Shown: positions 11,517 through 23,800, counted from the stretch's first letter. The stretch: DNA of 64,000 bases from Euborellia annulipes (GCA_023213315.1 JAKCPI010015691.1:62001-126000); one strand, 5' to 3'. The notes: generated from the letters alone by a model not told the origin. Translations and numbers: made by a program.

Positions 11517-11952
11517 AAGTAAAAATTATTTAGAATATGTGAGGTTTCACTAAGTTGTAAATGAAAGAAATATTGAATTTCTAACTCGATATATTTCGGG
11601 CTATTAACCCATCTTCAGGAGTGCATACATGTGACTGAGTGAATAAAAGAGAGTAGATGCTGCCAGGCTTAGGTAGGAGGGGCTTAGATAGAATGGCTCT
11701 GGAGGCAGCCCCCTCCAGAGGCAACCCTAGTCTCAAGCAAACACTCACAAATGTCCCCAACTCCTCCCCCCACTCCTATCTAAGCCTCCTCCTACCTAAG
11801 CCTGGCAGCATCTACTCTCTTTTATTCACTCAGTCACATGTATGCACTCCTGAAGATGGGTTAATAACCCGAAATATATCGAGTTAGAAATTCAATATTT
11901 CTTTCATTTACAACTTAGTGAAACCTCACATATTCTAAATAATTTTTACTTA
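11517..11952. mobile_element. Long fold-back element with two hairpin-GAAAT motifs
   Basis: Arms of about 175-180 bp, almost perfectly complementary, around a central spacer at about 11692-11775. The left-arm motif is on the minus strand (11595-11619), stem GGGTT/AGCCC; the right-arm motif is on the plus strand (11850-11875), stem GGGTT/AACCC. The one difference keeps pairing (T-G versus T-A). The 76-codon open frame across the right arm is incidental. Confidence 0.8.
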
Positions 11953-12313
11953 TAAATATGTTTCACGGAAAACCTACACCACTTTCCCTCCAAACTATAA
12001 GGTCTATAATTATTTATATCTGACCACATCGTTCATTTGCTTTAATAATAATCCGATATTTGGGGGGAGGGTAGAGGGGTGGTCAAATCTATCTATAAAT
12101 CGAAAGCCTAAACTTGGAAATTTCTAATATATCTATATATATATATATAAATGAAATGGAAAAAATGTATGCATAATGTTCTATAGAAATCCACAATTTT
12201 CAATGAACCTATCTGAAATAAAGTAAGCTCGCCGAAGGCGGGCTCGCGGCCATTAAAAATATATTTGAGTTGAAATTGTAAATAGTAATCGTTTTTTGTT
12301 TGGACTGGACATG

Positions 12314-13142
12314 GTAATTAGAAGAAGACCAGCACCGGTTTATCCACCATAGACACTATTTATTATGCAAATATTTTGGGCTACATATCACCCCCCAAAG
12401 AGCACTAATAAATAACGACACTAATAACAAAACAACCAATTTATTCGCTGTTTTCTCACATCGTATCCACGAAATAATGAAGAAATATTTAGTAAAGAAA
12501 GGTAGAATATAGATGCTGTAATGAAGGCCCAAAACAACTTGATTGTAAGACCAAACACTGATAATGGTCCATAAAAATAGTTGTGTAGTGTGTGGAGGGC
12601 CTAGACTAATAAATATTATATAGGGCAAACAAAAAGACTCGCATAATGAACTCAAAAAATCAGTCCCTGAAGGGGTTGGTGTAACGGCACTCTGACAACG
12701 TGCCACACGTGGGACTTAGAGGGGCTAAATATGCATTTTGTATCATTTTTTAAATGATGTTTACCTGTCGAAAAGCACGAGGTGGTGCGCATTTTATTTT
12801 TAATATATTATAACTTTTTGTATAAAAGGGAAATCATTTGCGCATCCTACGCCTCCCAATTTCCTTCCTTTTTTTGGTTGCATGTAACAAGACCAATAGG
12901 CTCACTTTTTGCTGGTAATTTGACATAATTTTAAAAAACATATTATTATGAAGATGACAACCTTTTATCTGAACAAAGGCATACATCCATCACCACAACT
13001 ATTATTGTTCATATTTTCTGTATCATTATTTGTATTTCTAATTTTATTACCACTCTATATTATCTTATACAGTTCTAAATATTTACATAATAAATAGTGT
13101 CTATGGTTGATAAACCGGTTCTGGTCTTCTCTTCTATTAATT
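12314..13142. mobile_element. TIR element with a 116-codon hydrophobic ORF
   Basis: Inverted ends of about 55 bp: AAGACCAGCACCGGTTTATC at the left and AAGACCAGAACCGGTTTATC from the right, then CCATAGACACTATTTATTAT in both. On the minus strand inside, 12356-12706 is open for 116 codons and rich in F, I, L and W, with no motif I recognise. A TIR transposon fragment is likely; the ORF may be chance. Confidence 0.55.
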
Positions 13143-13299
13143 AATAATGAAATTGTAAATTTTGATTCTCGAGTAATTGAATTTTTCTAAAGAATCTGTT
13201 AGACATAATTTTTATACAAATAATAAATTATAGATATCACGTACGGTTCCATGAAAAAAATTCATATAATTAATATTTATTAATTCAAAGAGCCGAAAA

Positions 13300-13390
13300 A
13301 GAAAGAAAGATACCACCGGAAGTCTAAGCACGGATTTGCCAATTTGTACTCGTCAATCCTCGTAGACCACAGCATAGCACTCGACTATTT
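13300..13390 (-). mobile_element. tRNA-like SINE head, type 3, reverse
   Basis: Reads on the minus strand as TAGTCGAGTGCTATGCTGTG, then GAGTACAAATTGGCAAATCC, matching 14148-14215. It lies just outside the left TTAA of element T1. Confidence 0.5.
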
Positions 13391-13410
13391 TAATATTAAA
13401 ACTTTATTAA

Positions 13411-14026
13411 GGGGCTACGGGAGCGAAGTGGTTACGCATGTTTTTCCAGATAAGATGGCGTAGTGTCTCATAAAAGTATGCCCAAAAAAATCAATTCAAA
13501 AATTTGCCAAGAGATGTCAGAATGGTAGCTAATAATATTTAATGCATTTGGTTGATTTTCATTGATCTTTTAACAATAAATACTTTATAAATGTTATTAT
13601 ATATTATGTATCTTTTATAAAAGCATAAAAATATATAAATTTAGGCCAGATATAGACTAATACTATATCGTCTGTTAGACTAGCCTGCCATCTATTGCAA
13701 GAATGCTGAACTAATTTGACAGTTGGTTTTTAAATAAATCATCTAAGCTTATTTTAAAAATTCCTTAATTAATATGTGATTAATAATAACAATAAATTCA
13801 TTTTTAAATTTAAAAAAAAATTAAAGATTATTGGGACTGATTGTTTTTTTTTGTTTAAAAAAAAAAAAATTTTCTTAATAACAAGTCATTAAAAAAATTA
13901 TAGCTCGATGTCCCAATAATCTCTTATGAATTTAATTCATTAAAAAAAAACCGCATTGAAAAATTCCTTATAATAGTCTAGTTTTTTTTTTTTTTAAGTA
14001 CGTTTAGACGTCGCTCCTGAATCCCC
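13411..14026 (-). mobile_element. TTAA-flanked element T1, complete copy
   Basis: 616 bp between TTAA at 13407-13410 and TTAA at 14027-14030. Imperfect terminal inverted repeats: GGGGCTACGGGAGCGA and, from the other end, GGGGATTCAGGAGCGA. It has no ORF and an AT-rich interior. SINE-like heads in opposite orientation lie on either side (13300-13390 and 14148-14230). Confidence 0.8.
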
Positions 14027-14147
14027 TTAATATTAGTTATCGGAAATACAACATTACAAATTACTCAGTAGACAATACGCAATCTATTTAAATGATTAAA
14101 TTGTCTCAAATATTACTAAAATTAACAATGTATTAGATTAAAAGAGT

Positions 14148-14310
14148 CGAGTGCGATGCTGTGGTCCAGAGGTAGTGCATGTCGAGTACAAATTGCCAGA
14201 TCTGTGGTTTAAATACAGTTAGACCCATGTTTTTTTTACTGTTTTTCTTTTTTATTTTGTTTTAAGGACCATTAGGCCATTTAGCCCTATTTATTCCAGC
14301 CATCAGATCC
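14148..14310 (+). mobile_element. tRNA-like SINE head, type 3
   Basis: GTCGAGTGCGATGCTGTGG, A-box-like GGTCCAGAGGTAGTGC and a B-box-like GGTTTAAATAC, then a T-rich run and GGCCATTTAGCCC. The opening sequence recurs reversed at 13300-13390. Confidence 0.5.
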
Positions 14311-16139
14311 TTATTTGAAGTCTGCCATAAATTCTCAGTCAAAACACCATCTATTGATTTGAGTGCTTGGTATTCAACAAATAAATCCTAAAAAGTTTTG
14401 ATTTCTTTAGTATTTTTCAATTAAATTCTAATATAATTCATTCTGCTTTATAAAAACACTTCTTCTGAAAGTTAAATTTTATAAACATAAATATAGGCCC
14501 TTATTCTGCTTATATTAAATATATTAAATTTATCAAAGTTTCAGAAATGAATATTTAATATTCAAATAAAGGATTTTATAAAAATGTTTTTATACAGTAA
14601 TATACTTTGCCATTTATGCAAACGGGGTTATTTTAAATGCAATCTCTTTCATATTTATGTTGCATAATTTTTAATTTATTTGTACGGTTTATGAATCTCA
14701 CTAATATTACAATATCTACATTTAAATATATTGGTTTAAAGACTACATTAGCATTTATAAAAGGCCGATCAAAAGGAAAATAAAGTTTATTCATCCGAAT
14801 ATTATTTATTTTTTTTTTTTTAACCAACAATCGAAGTGTAATTTTTAAATTATTAAAATAAGAAAATCACAAGATGGGATCGAACTAAATATGAAGATTT
14901 GGAATTTTCAATCCTTTTGAATTAATTAATTTCTGTATATAAAAACGCTGGTGATTGTAGACTGGGATCCAGAGAAAATTTTCCCAGAGAATAAATTCTT
15001 CTTTAAAGATCAATACTCGATAGGAAAAATAATTCCCGACCACTAGAGAAGCACAAATGTACAAAAGAAACATGTGTTTAAATTATAATTAAAAAATTTC
15101 GCAGAGTAAATTGAAAATTAAAATTTTCTTTCTATAATATTTCAATTTTGTCAATCAAAGTGTCATATTGAAAAAAAGAATTAAAAAAAAATAAATAAAT
15201 AAATACTCAAAATGAAGAAAGCTTATTTTAAAGGAGACGACATTATTATAGCTATAATATTTACATATTGCTTAATTAATTAAAAGTTCAATTGAAACGG
15301 AATTTTTCTTCTTCAAAGTGTAATTTTCTTTTGTTTGTTGTAGAATGTAAAAAAAAAAAGTTGAAGGTTTTCATTTATAACCTATCAATCATTTTAAAAT
15401 ATTGATTTCAGATAAATTTCACATTTGGAAAAAAAATGTTATATATATTTTATCGTATTTCTATTCAAGAATTCATTTAATTTTTAATTTGCATTTAGCT
15501 TGTAGATTTCTAATTCCCATCGAGCGAGAAGGGATGAAAAATATACATTTGTTGAAGAGATGGCAATCCTGCAGATAACATTAATTAGGAACTGTCGCTT
15601 CAATTCATCTTCTTCTTTCTCAAAGATAAAACTTATATTTAATTTTTTTTCTTCTCAAATTGGATACTTTTTGTTATTTACACAAACACTGGAATGAGCC
15701 CCAATAAGGATGAGATATTACAAAATTAAAATAATAAATAAAATAAATATTTTAAAAGACAATCTTAGTGTTGAAAACAAAAATTGTATTAAAGTAATTT
15801 TTAGTAAAATATATACAATACCGCCAGGGGGTTCAAACACGAAATTGCAAAAATTATAAACAAAGAGAAAAATATAGATATGGGGATAAAATTTTAAATA
15901 CTGAATTGATAGAAATTATAAAAAATATTTTTTATTTATTTTAAATGGTTGGGGGGGGGGGATTTGTATGGTATGATCCTCCAATGTTAAATTATAATTA
16001 TATGTGAATAAAATGAAAATAATTTTGATAAATTTTTCAATTTTTAAAATTTCACTTTTATAAACAAGACTCTAATGGGATTTAATGCTATTAAAAAATG
16101 CTGGGAATTAGAGTAATAATATTTAACAAAATAGCACAT

Positions 16140-16290
16140 GGGCATATAGTGCATTGGTAGAGCTGCTGCATTTTGTGCTAGAGGTCAGGGGTTAGCCGTG
16201 TCATCTGACAAAAATTATTTCAATTGAATTTCCTACCATTCAATTGAAATAAATAGAGACGGGGTCTAAATGGCCTTCGATGCCGAAATA
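16140..16290 (+). mobile_element. tRNA-derived SINE, head type 1
   Basis: A tRNA-like head with an A-box-like TAGTGCATTGGTAGAGC and a damaged B box (GGGTTAGCC) is followed by the shared tail TTGAAATAAATAGAGACGG, GGTCTAAATGGCCTTCGATG. Mobilised by LINE machinery in trans, by analogy with known SINEs. Confidence 0.65.
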
Positions 16291-16349
16291 ATTTTACTTT
16301 TACAATAGTATTTATTTCATATTAAATATTTTTTTTTTTTTTAAATTAT

Positions 16350-16450
16350 TTAAAATCTTTTTCGGCATCGAAGGCCATTTAGTGGCAATTTAATTAATTG
16401 AAATAAATAGATACGGGGTCTAAATGGCTTTCGAAGCCGAAAAAAGCCTT
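16350..16450. mobile_element. SINE tail pieces in inverted arrangement
   Basis: A reversed tail piece (CGGCATCGAAGGCCATTTAG) is followed at once by a forward tail (AAATAAATAGATACGGGGTC, AATGGCTTTCGAAGCCG). Confidence 0.55.
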
Positions 16451-16460
16451 AAATAAATTA

Positions 16461-16781
16461 AAAAAGCAAACGTGTGGGGTGGTAGGATCCCCGGCAGGAC
16501 CGAAGTTCCTCACGCCTTTTCTTCAACTCAGAATATAATTTAATATGAATATTATTTAACTAGACGGAAAGCCTGTCTTCGGCAGGGAGCTGCGCCCGCT
16601 GGTACCTCTTGATTTCCCGCCTACGGTAGATAGAAGGAAATAAAGAGAAGGATAAGGTGGGCGTGGCTTCGCCAAGACTTCGGCTAATCTCGACTTCCTC
16701 CGCCGTTTAGGAACGCGTTTTTGTTACGTCACATTTTCTCCCAATTCATCCTGCTTAAGCCGCGTTAAAGAACTTCGTTCC
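16461..16781 (-). mobile_element. GGAACG repeat, reverse copy
   Basis: Reverse-oriented copy from AAAGCAAACGTGTGGGG to GAACTTCGTTCC. It keeps the GTGGGCGTGGCTTCGCCAAG segment missing from the 27511 copy. Confidence 0.72.
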
Positions 16782-17814
16782 AAAAAAAATATTAAATATA
16801 AAATAAATACTAATAAAGTAAGAATAAACAAAATAAAGTAAAATTATAATTAAATGAATAAAAATACTAATCTTATTAGAGTTTATAAAATCGCAGAAAG
16901 AAGATTTCATGAAATAGTATTAAACAAATAACTAATGTACTTATGTTATGTATGAATATTTAAAAATTCCTACCATCTGCGTCTTCAAACGTTTCAATGA
17001 AATATTATGAATCGAGTTGACGAATTGATGACAGTTCCAAATGGGGAGATTGTAATAGTAACATAATTCGCTCTCCCACTCCAAGCCAAGGAAGGGGTTC
17101 TATACTAAATGCCGGCAGATGATGGGGTGGCGCCAAGGAACTCAGCTCTTCCGAATTGAAATCAAATCAAGCATTGCAATTTGAATGAATAATTGGAACA
17201 GAAAGCAGGACGCATTTCACAACTTGCAAGAATTAGAATTAATGAGTTTCAGTGATATTAATTAATGATTTGTTTGAGCAATAAGAAACTTAGTTTATTC
17301 GAGCATGTTTAAAAAAAAAGATTCTCAGTCAACTTGTCATTACGATCTGTGGCAAAAAGAAGGCTGGGATGGTTACTATAAAACTAAAAAAAGTAAAAAG
17401 AAAATAGCCAAATAAATAAATAGTATATTTGACATATTGAAATGAATAAAAATAAATACCCTTGCCAAGGATATACAATACATAATAATCTTATTTGAAT
17501 TCTAGGTTTGCCAGTCAGCAAGAGGGTGACTTTTTATTAAGTTTTATTGATTTCCTAAAAAAAAAATTCTTAAATAAATTATTATTTTTAATCCATTTAA
17601 AATATATTCTCATATTACTCTAAAAATTATTTGAAGAACACTTTACTGTTCTGTTGTACAGCCGTCGCCACAAATGTGTTCCAGAGTTGAGCCTTGAGCT
17701 TAGGCAGCCCAAGTGCTTAGTGTTGTCTCAAAAGTAACTTTTCCTCATTGCATTAAAAAAATGATTAGTTTGATTGACTATGCTCAAGGGTCCACTCTCA
17801 GGCACTTGTGGTGC

Positions 17815-17995
17815 GGACTGTACTTCAAAGAAAAGATAGGCGATGGTAACAAACAAAATATAAATATTTTTCCTCAGGTTTATTATAAATTTTATCTCTT
17901 GTGTTTTAAAATAAATATATACAAAAAATCTGGTGTGACAGCACATCACACAACTTTCAATTATCAAAAGTCATTCACACCAGATTTGTTTTTGT
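17815..17995 (+). repeat. R1 fragment
   Basis: Carries the GATGGTAACAAACAAAATATAAAT segment in degraded form and the AAATCTGGTGTGAC palindrome. The 114-codon frame across it is incidental. Confidence 0.6.
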
Positions 17996-19139
17996 ATTTA
18001 AGATTTTTTTGTTGTTATGTTGACGGAAGATTTTATTTTATGTACCCACTATCATAGCTAGTAAAAAAATTTTATTATCATTTCAATTATATCGTCAATT
18101 TTTTTTTTTTTTTAAGCATTATAAAAAACCCTAGAGTTTCTAATTAATTATATTTTTTCAAGGTTCGGATTTCAATTATTCCTCTCCCTTCAACAAATGG
18201 TTCATTTGAATGTCCCTTGAGAGCTTGATAATCTCATCTCGAAAATTCCACAGTCTGGCACAGAACTATGAATGATTTATTGGATGTAGTGATACGATGA
18301 TAAGGAATGTGGATTAAATAGTCATCAACGTGCTTGGGAGCCATTTGGAATTGTGGATTTAAAAGTAATCATATGATGGCTATGTTTGATTCGGCGCCTT
18401 GGAAACACTCAGCTTGAATTAAGAGCTGATAGGAACAATAATACAGATAAATCTTACAAGGGCATTCATTGCGTTGTCAAGTCCCTTCCACTCATCAGTC
18501 CCTAGACATTAGACAGCCATCACCAAAATGAGGTCAATCCATTTGAAATCGACAAATGAGTATTGCGGGCTATGTTTCAGATTTTTTTTTATATTTTGCC
18601 ACAATGTTGCCGAATATTTCAAGAGTTGAAATTTTTATTGGGAGGCCATTTTGTACTTTTTTTAAGGTTTTGGAAAACTTAAATGATTTTGTTGTTTTTT
18701 TAAGATATCAAGTTAAAACAAAAACCATAATAATATTTATAAAATATTCAAATTTAGAGCATATTTACCAATCATCTGAAGAAAATATCTGAAAAATCCA
18801 ATTTAAGGTTTGGAAATAAAAATTCGCAAATTTGAAACCAAATATTTTTGGATTAAAATAGTCTCATATTCCAATTTTGACGTGACAACGTTTTACAACT
18901 CATGTGTTTATAGTGGCTGGGTAGGGAAGCAAGCACGAAAAAGTTTAGCAGCTTGAATAACTCCTTTGTCTTAATAAGTATAATTATGTTGAATATACCA
19001 GGTTAGAAAAAATGTTTTTTCAGCTAAAGATTTCATTATTTAGTTATTTCCTATCACTTCATTTTACGGCGCTCCGGTAAATTCTATTTTTTTTTTAGAA
19101 GGATCTACTTAGGAAAAAAATTTCAGACCAAAAAGTTTA

Positions 19140-19625
19140 AATTTATATGTAAATTTATTACATGTTTTGAGGTCCCCTGAGTCCAAAAAAATGAGTCCTG
19201 CAAAATGATCTCTCTGTAATAAAAATAAAATAGGAAGAAAATAGCTACGAGGTTGAAGTTTTATATTTGATTTGGTATTCCACTGAGACGCAAAAAGAAG
19301 ACTTTAAATAAAATCGGCTAAAGAGTACAAGTACTTTACAGTTGTACTTTTTCAGGTTTTTTTGATTTTTTTGTTTCAAAAATCAATTATTTTTTGCATG
19401 ATCTCTAAAATTTATATTCTCATTTTGCAGTTAGTAGCACATACTTTATTCTTGTACTTCATATGAAACTATGGAAACAAAATCTATGTTTGTAAATTTT
19501 ACATCTTGAAGTAAAATAAATCGTACTGTCGGAAACTAAAAAAATGGCAACACAAAAAATCTGGTGTGACTTGCACAAAACAAAACTTTCAATTACCGAA
19601 GGTAAGAGAAAGTTGTGTATATATT
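19140..19625 (+). repeat. R1 copy, internally shortened
   Basis: Has TGTTTTGAGGTCCCCTGAG, TACAAGTACTTTACAG, AAATCTGGTGTGAC and the ACTTTCAATTACCGAAGG part of the end palindrome. It lacks the outer half of the left end. Confidence 0.7.
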
Positions 19626-20507
19626 GACCACCGAGGATAAAATCTAACGAAAATATTTTCTTAAAATTTCAAATGAATTTATAGTATCATATATCAGAAT
19701 AGAAATAAATTGGAATAGAAATCTCGATAAAATATTTATTTTTTGTCAAAACGAACCCCTATAGAGATCTTTCTTTTCAAAAAGTGAACTAAGTATAATT
19801 GTATAAAATGGACGCAAACTCAAATGTTGCGGGAAGGAGCATTTCCGCGTAATTACGCTATTAATCAAATCTTCATTCATGTAAATATATTGGCAAAAGG
19901 GAGATGGTTGATTCATTGGACTGGCTGTCAGGGTAAGCACAACGAGGCTCTCCCTCAACGGTCTGACCCAAAGGGAGGGGGTGCTGCTTAAGGCCCAATC
20001 ATCCATCTTTCATTTATATAATTTTTTCATTATTGCTTTGGCAAGAAATAGGGAAACGGAGTTGCAAAACTCTACCACATTATTTCTGAATAAGAACTGG
20101 AAAGTTGTCCAACTTTATTCGCTTTTTTTGATATGAATAAATTCCTTTTCACTCAATAAATAAAAAAAGTACCTATATAAATTTTTTAAACTTCTTGATC
20201 CGCTATCCGGATTCATGCGCAAGAAGCTTCTTCTCTATTCGTATAATAAAAGAATAACCAAAAATATTTAAATTAAAATTAATATACTCTTTTCTGTTCG
20301 AGATATTTATTAATTAGTTGTTAAATCACACACATGAGTATTAAGTATTAATTTTTAATTAATAAATATCTGGAAACATATAACTGAGTGTATGATTTTA
20401 TTTTTTAAAGAGGGTACTTATAGTCGAAAGTGTTAAAATTTTGTTTAAAAAACATTTAATGTTTATAAACAAACGTCATTCTTTCTTTAACAAAAATAAC
20501 AATTTAA

Positions 20508-20928
20508 CAGGGGCGTTTATATAAATTTTCGGGGGGGGGGGGGGCGAACTCAAAAATTTTCCTGCGGAAATTTTTTTTTTTACGAAACTAAATTTTTCTA
20601 CCCTGCGGAAAATTTACCTTTTTTTTTTTAGAGACGCCTAATTTTTACCGCTATGCGAGAAAAGGGAATTTTTTCACCTACCTTGAAAATCATTTTTATT
20701 TTTTTTTTTCCGCCCTGCGGCAAATTTTACGCACATTTTCAAACAAAAATATACATTTTCGCTTGACACCCGTATATATGTATGTAAATTTTAAAAATTT
20801 TGGGGAGGGGCCGGGCCCCCTTGGTCTCCCCTTTTATACACCCCTGTTGGCTGTATACCCCTATATATGTATATGGATTTGAAAAATTTTTGGGGGGGGG
20901 GCGCCCCTCCCCCTTATATACGCCCCTG
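20508..20928. mobile_element. hAT-like MITE with 8-bp target duplication
   Basis: 421 bp, flanked by CAATTTAA on both sides (20500-20507, 20929-20936). Ends CAGGGGCGTTTATATAA and, from the right, CAGGGGCGTATATAAGG. The inside has several degenerate copies of a CTGCGGAAAATTT unit and G runs, and no ORF. Confidence 0.82.
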
Positions 20929-21249
20929 CAATTTAATAATTAAATTTTTCTAACCTCTGGTCACTCGATTTTCTTGACCGTTACTCCTTTAAATGTTAAC
21001 ATCTTCATATTGTCTGATTAATTTTCCCTCTTCATTTTCGTATTTCCTGTTACTTATTTTATTGTTCATTTTTATAAAATAGGTCCTCAACTCAGAACCA
21101 AATTTAATTACTATATTCTATATTTTTTTTTTTTTTTTTTAATCACTAACCCAAACTTCCTGGCCACTCACTTCTTAAATTCTTTTCAAAATTTAAAAAA
21201 AGGAGCTCAAGGAGAGATTACAAAAGTCCGGAAATCGTCTTTGTCTATA

Positions 21250-21729
21250 CAGGGTGTTTCTGAAACAGCCTGCCAAACTGCTGGAGTGCTTTTCTTATAT
21301 TCTAATAAAGAAAAAAGTTCCTTATAGCATAGCTCCGAAAAAATGCTCGTTTTCCCGCTAGCTACCATTTTGTTTTTTCACTAAAATCTCCAGAATGGTT
21401 TGACTACTTATGGTGAAATTTGCCATGGTACTTACTGAGGTCAAGAGGTACTGAGGTAAAATTTTCAATAAAAATATTTCAAATGGACGCCATTTTGAAA
21501 AATACCTTAAGATAAAGTTGAGTATTTTTTTAACACCAGTCCTTCACCTCAGTAAGTACCATGCCAAAGTTCACCTTAATTAGTCAAACCATCCTAGAGT
21601 GAAAAAAAAAAATGGCGGCTAACTGGAAAACTAAGCATTTTTAAACCTATGATGAAAGAAACTTTTTTCTTTCTTTGATTATAAGAAAACCATTCCTGAA
21701 GTTTGGCATCCTATTTAAGAAACACCCTA
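21250..21729. mobile_element. Long palindromic MITE
   Basis: 480 bp. Ends CAGGGTGTTTCTGAAACAG and, from the right, TAGGGTGTTTCTTAAATAG. The arms stay complementary for about 190 bp, with landmarks TGGTACTTACTGAGGT and its complement and AAATGGCGGC against GCTACCATTTTG. No ORF. Target duplication unclear. Confidence 0.75.
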
Positions 21730-22267
21730 TTTATTCTTTTAAAATATTTTTTACAATTTTAACTTAGGATTCTGCCAAATCAGTGCTTCTAGCATATTTA
21801 CAGGTTACTATTTTAAATTCAAATTGCCTTGATAAAATTTTAAATTTAAAACAAAATGAAACATTAAAAACATTTGAGATCCTATATCTTTTCATTTCTT
21901 TACAAATTAAAGATGGCGTCAAGTTTTGAATAAAATCTGCTTTAATAAATCTAGTGAAAGTCTCACTCTCCAGGACAAATTACGTAATTGGTGCGAGTTT
22001 TCACACAACCTTTTTGATATTAAAATGTATTTTTTTTTTTTTTATTCTTAAATTATTAATCTAGGATAGTAGATAATTTGCAATTATCTAAAGCCGGAGT
22101 TCGATTTGGCTGAAAGCCTTCGGCCATTGGGTGTTTGCAACTCTACTCGGTTTAAGGGATACGATTAAGGACCCTCACCAAAGTGTTTGCATTACCCAAC
22201 CGTCTTAACAACTGTAACTGTAACAGCTCTATAAGGCCTCGGCCATTGTACTGATTGCGGCCTCGGA

Positions 22268-22522
22268 GTGATTCCTCTCTCACTCTCCCAAACAGTCTCT
22301 CTCTCTCTCTGGACCAAATGCAAATCGCCTACCCTTCCAACAGGAAACAGGAAGTGGAGGATCCTTGAGAGAGGAAACATCCCCGAGATAGCCAGAGCAT
22401 TGTCTAAAAAAAAATTTGCTATAAATATCCACCTATATAATTTATTCGAGGAGAAAAGAATTAGAAAATTTTTATATATTTGCAAGACTCTACTAAGGCC
22501 AAACCAAATGGCACGGTCTTAA
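22268..22522 (+). CDS. Unassigned basic ORF, 84 codons
   Basis: Open frame (from a GTG) inside a GC-richer block at 22083-22520 that matches no repeat listed here. The second half is rich in K and R (NRKWRILERGNIPEIARALS, then EEKRIRKFLYICKTLLRP). The first third is a CTCTCT low-complexity run, which weakens the case. No splice signals or upstream partner exon. It ends 28 bases before a TIR element. Confidence 0.2.
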   Translation: MIPLSLSQTVSLSLWTKCKSPTLPTGNRKWRILERGNIPEIARALSKKKFAINIHLYNLFEEKRIRKFLYICKTLLRPNQMARS

Positions 22523-22550
22523 AGCATTAGAACATCTTTGGCTCATATTC

Positions 22551-23097
22551 AGGTCTATTCTCTAAGAAAAAACGTTAACTTTTAACATCATCGTTTATTC
22601 ATTTTAACACCTCATTACCTCAAATTGCGATTCAGTAATCAAAAACCTTAAAGCCAAAGCGTTAACATTTAGTCAATAGTGTTAAAAATTAATGCCATGT
22701 ATAGGGGGGGGGGGGCTTTTAATATTTTAACGCCGTATTTAATGCATAAAAATGGCGTCTTTAACTTAAAAAGATAGGTTATGATTTTGAGATAAAAGCA
22801 ACATGATAACGTCGCTGTTAAAACTTGGTTTAGAGAATAGCATTTTTTAACGCTGGTTTGTCAGATAGTTTGAAAATAACAAATCAAGTTAGTAATGCGC
22901 ATTCGCGAGAGGTTAGGGGTGTACAAACACGAACAAGCAGAAAACATTGCTATCTTCATATGGATCGTTAAAACCTGGTGCTAATGTTAATGTCGCAGTT
23001 AAAAATTTGATTTTTTTAACGCTGGTGTTATTACTTTACTTTTTAACACCCAATTTATGATGTTAAATTTTAACGCCTGTTTTTAGAGAATATACCT
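22551..23097. mobile_element. TIR element of unknown family
   Basis: 547 bp. Ends AGGTCTATTCTCTAAGAAAA and, from the right, AGGTATATTCTCTAAAAACA, followed by matching CGTTAAAA and TTAACATCA pieces. The interior is full of TTAACGC/GCGTTAA motifs. No ORF and no obvious target duplication. Confidence 0.6.
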
Positions 23098-23756
23098 TTA
23101 ATATTAATATAATAAAAATAAATCACTATTAACAAAAAAATTAATCCCCTCGATTGTCACATAGCAATTATTAGTTTTTTTTTATTTTTATTAAAATAAT
23201 CATGATAAAATATTTTAAATAATTTATGAAAAAAAAAAAATTATCAACAATCTCTATTTTTCCATAATCCTATCCGGCTTAAAAAAAAAATCTTTATAAG
23301 TCACGAGTTACTTTTAAGTTTCTTCAGATATATGACCATCCATTTTTTTTTTTTGAATAATATTTTTTACTTTTCTAATTTTTTTTTCTCTTCTGAATAT
23401 TTTTTTCTTCTTTTGTTTGACCCCGCTTTTACCTAAGGAAAAATTGAAATGACAACTCCGTATTATATTATATTAATAAAATAGATTAAATTTTCAAAGG
23501 TAAAAGATTCTATATAAAAAAAACGAAGGTTTTTTTTTTTTATAAAAATTAAAAAAAAATTATTTAAGACAACTCTAAGAGATACAATGGATTAAATTAT
23601 ATAATTTCTAAAATAAAAAAGAGAATTTTAATTTAATTAAAAAAATTAATTTAAAAAAAAATAAAGGGGGGGGGGGAAATGGGTTAATCCGTTTCATTTG
23701 GGGAGAAGGTCAAAAATTTCAACTAAATTTAGTCAATTTGCCATTTACTATTATTA

Positions 23757-23800
23757 AGAAAAATCTGGTGTGACTGATCGCACAGCATACAACGAAAACA
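23757..23800 (+). repeat. R1 end fragment
   Basis: Only AAATCTGGTGTGACTGATCG and CACAGCATACAAC of the R1 end palindrome. Confidence 0.5.

Noticed and set aside
11657..11887. 76-codon open frame in the fold-back at 11517-11952
   Set aside because: Runs through the spacer and right arm of an inverted repeat; explained by the palindrome.
17713..18057. 114-codon open frame
   Set aside because: Covers an R1 fragment and AT-rich flank, with no motif and low-complexity composition.
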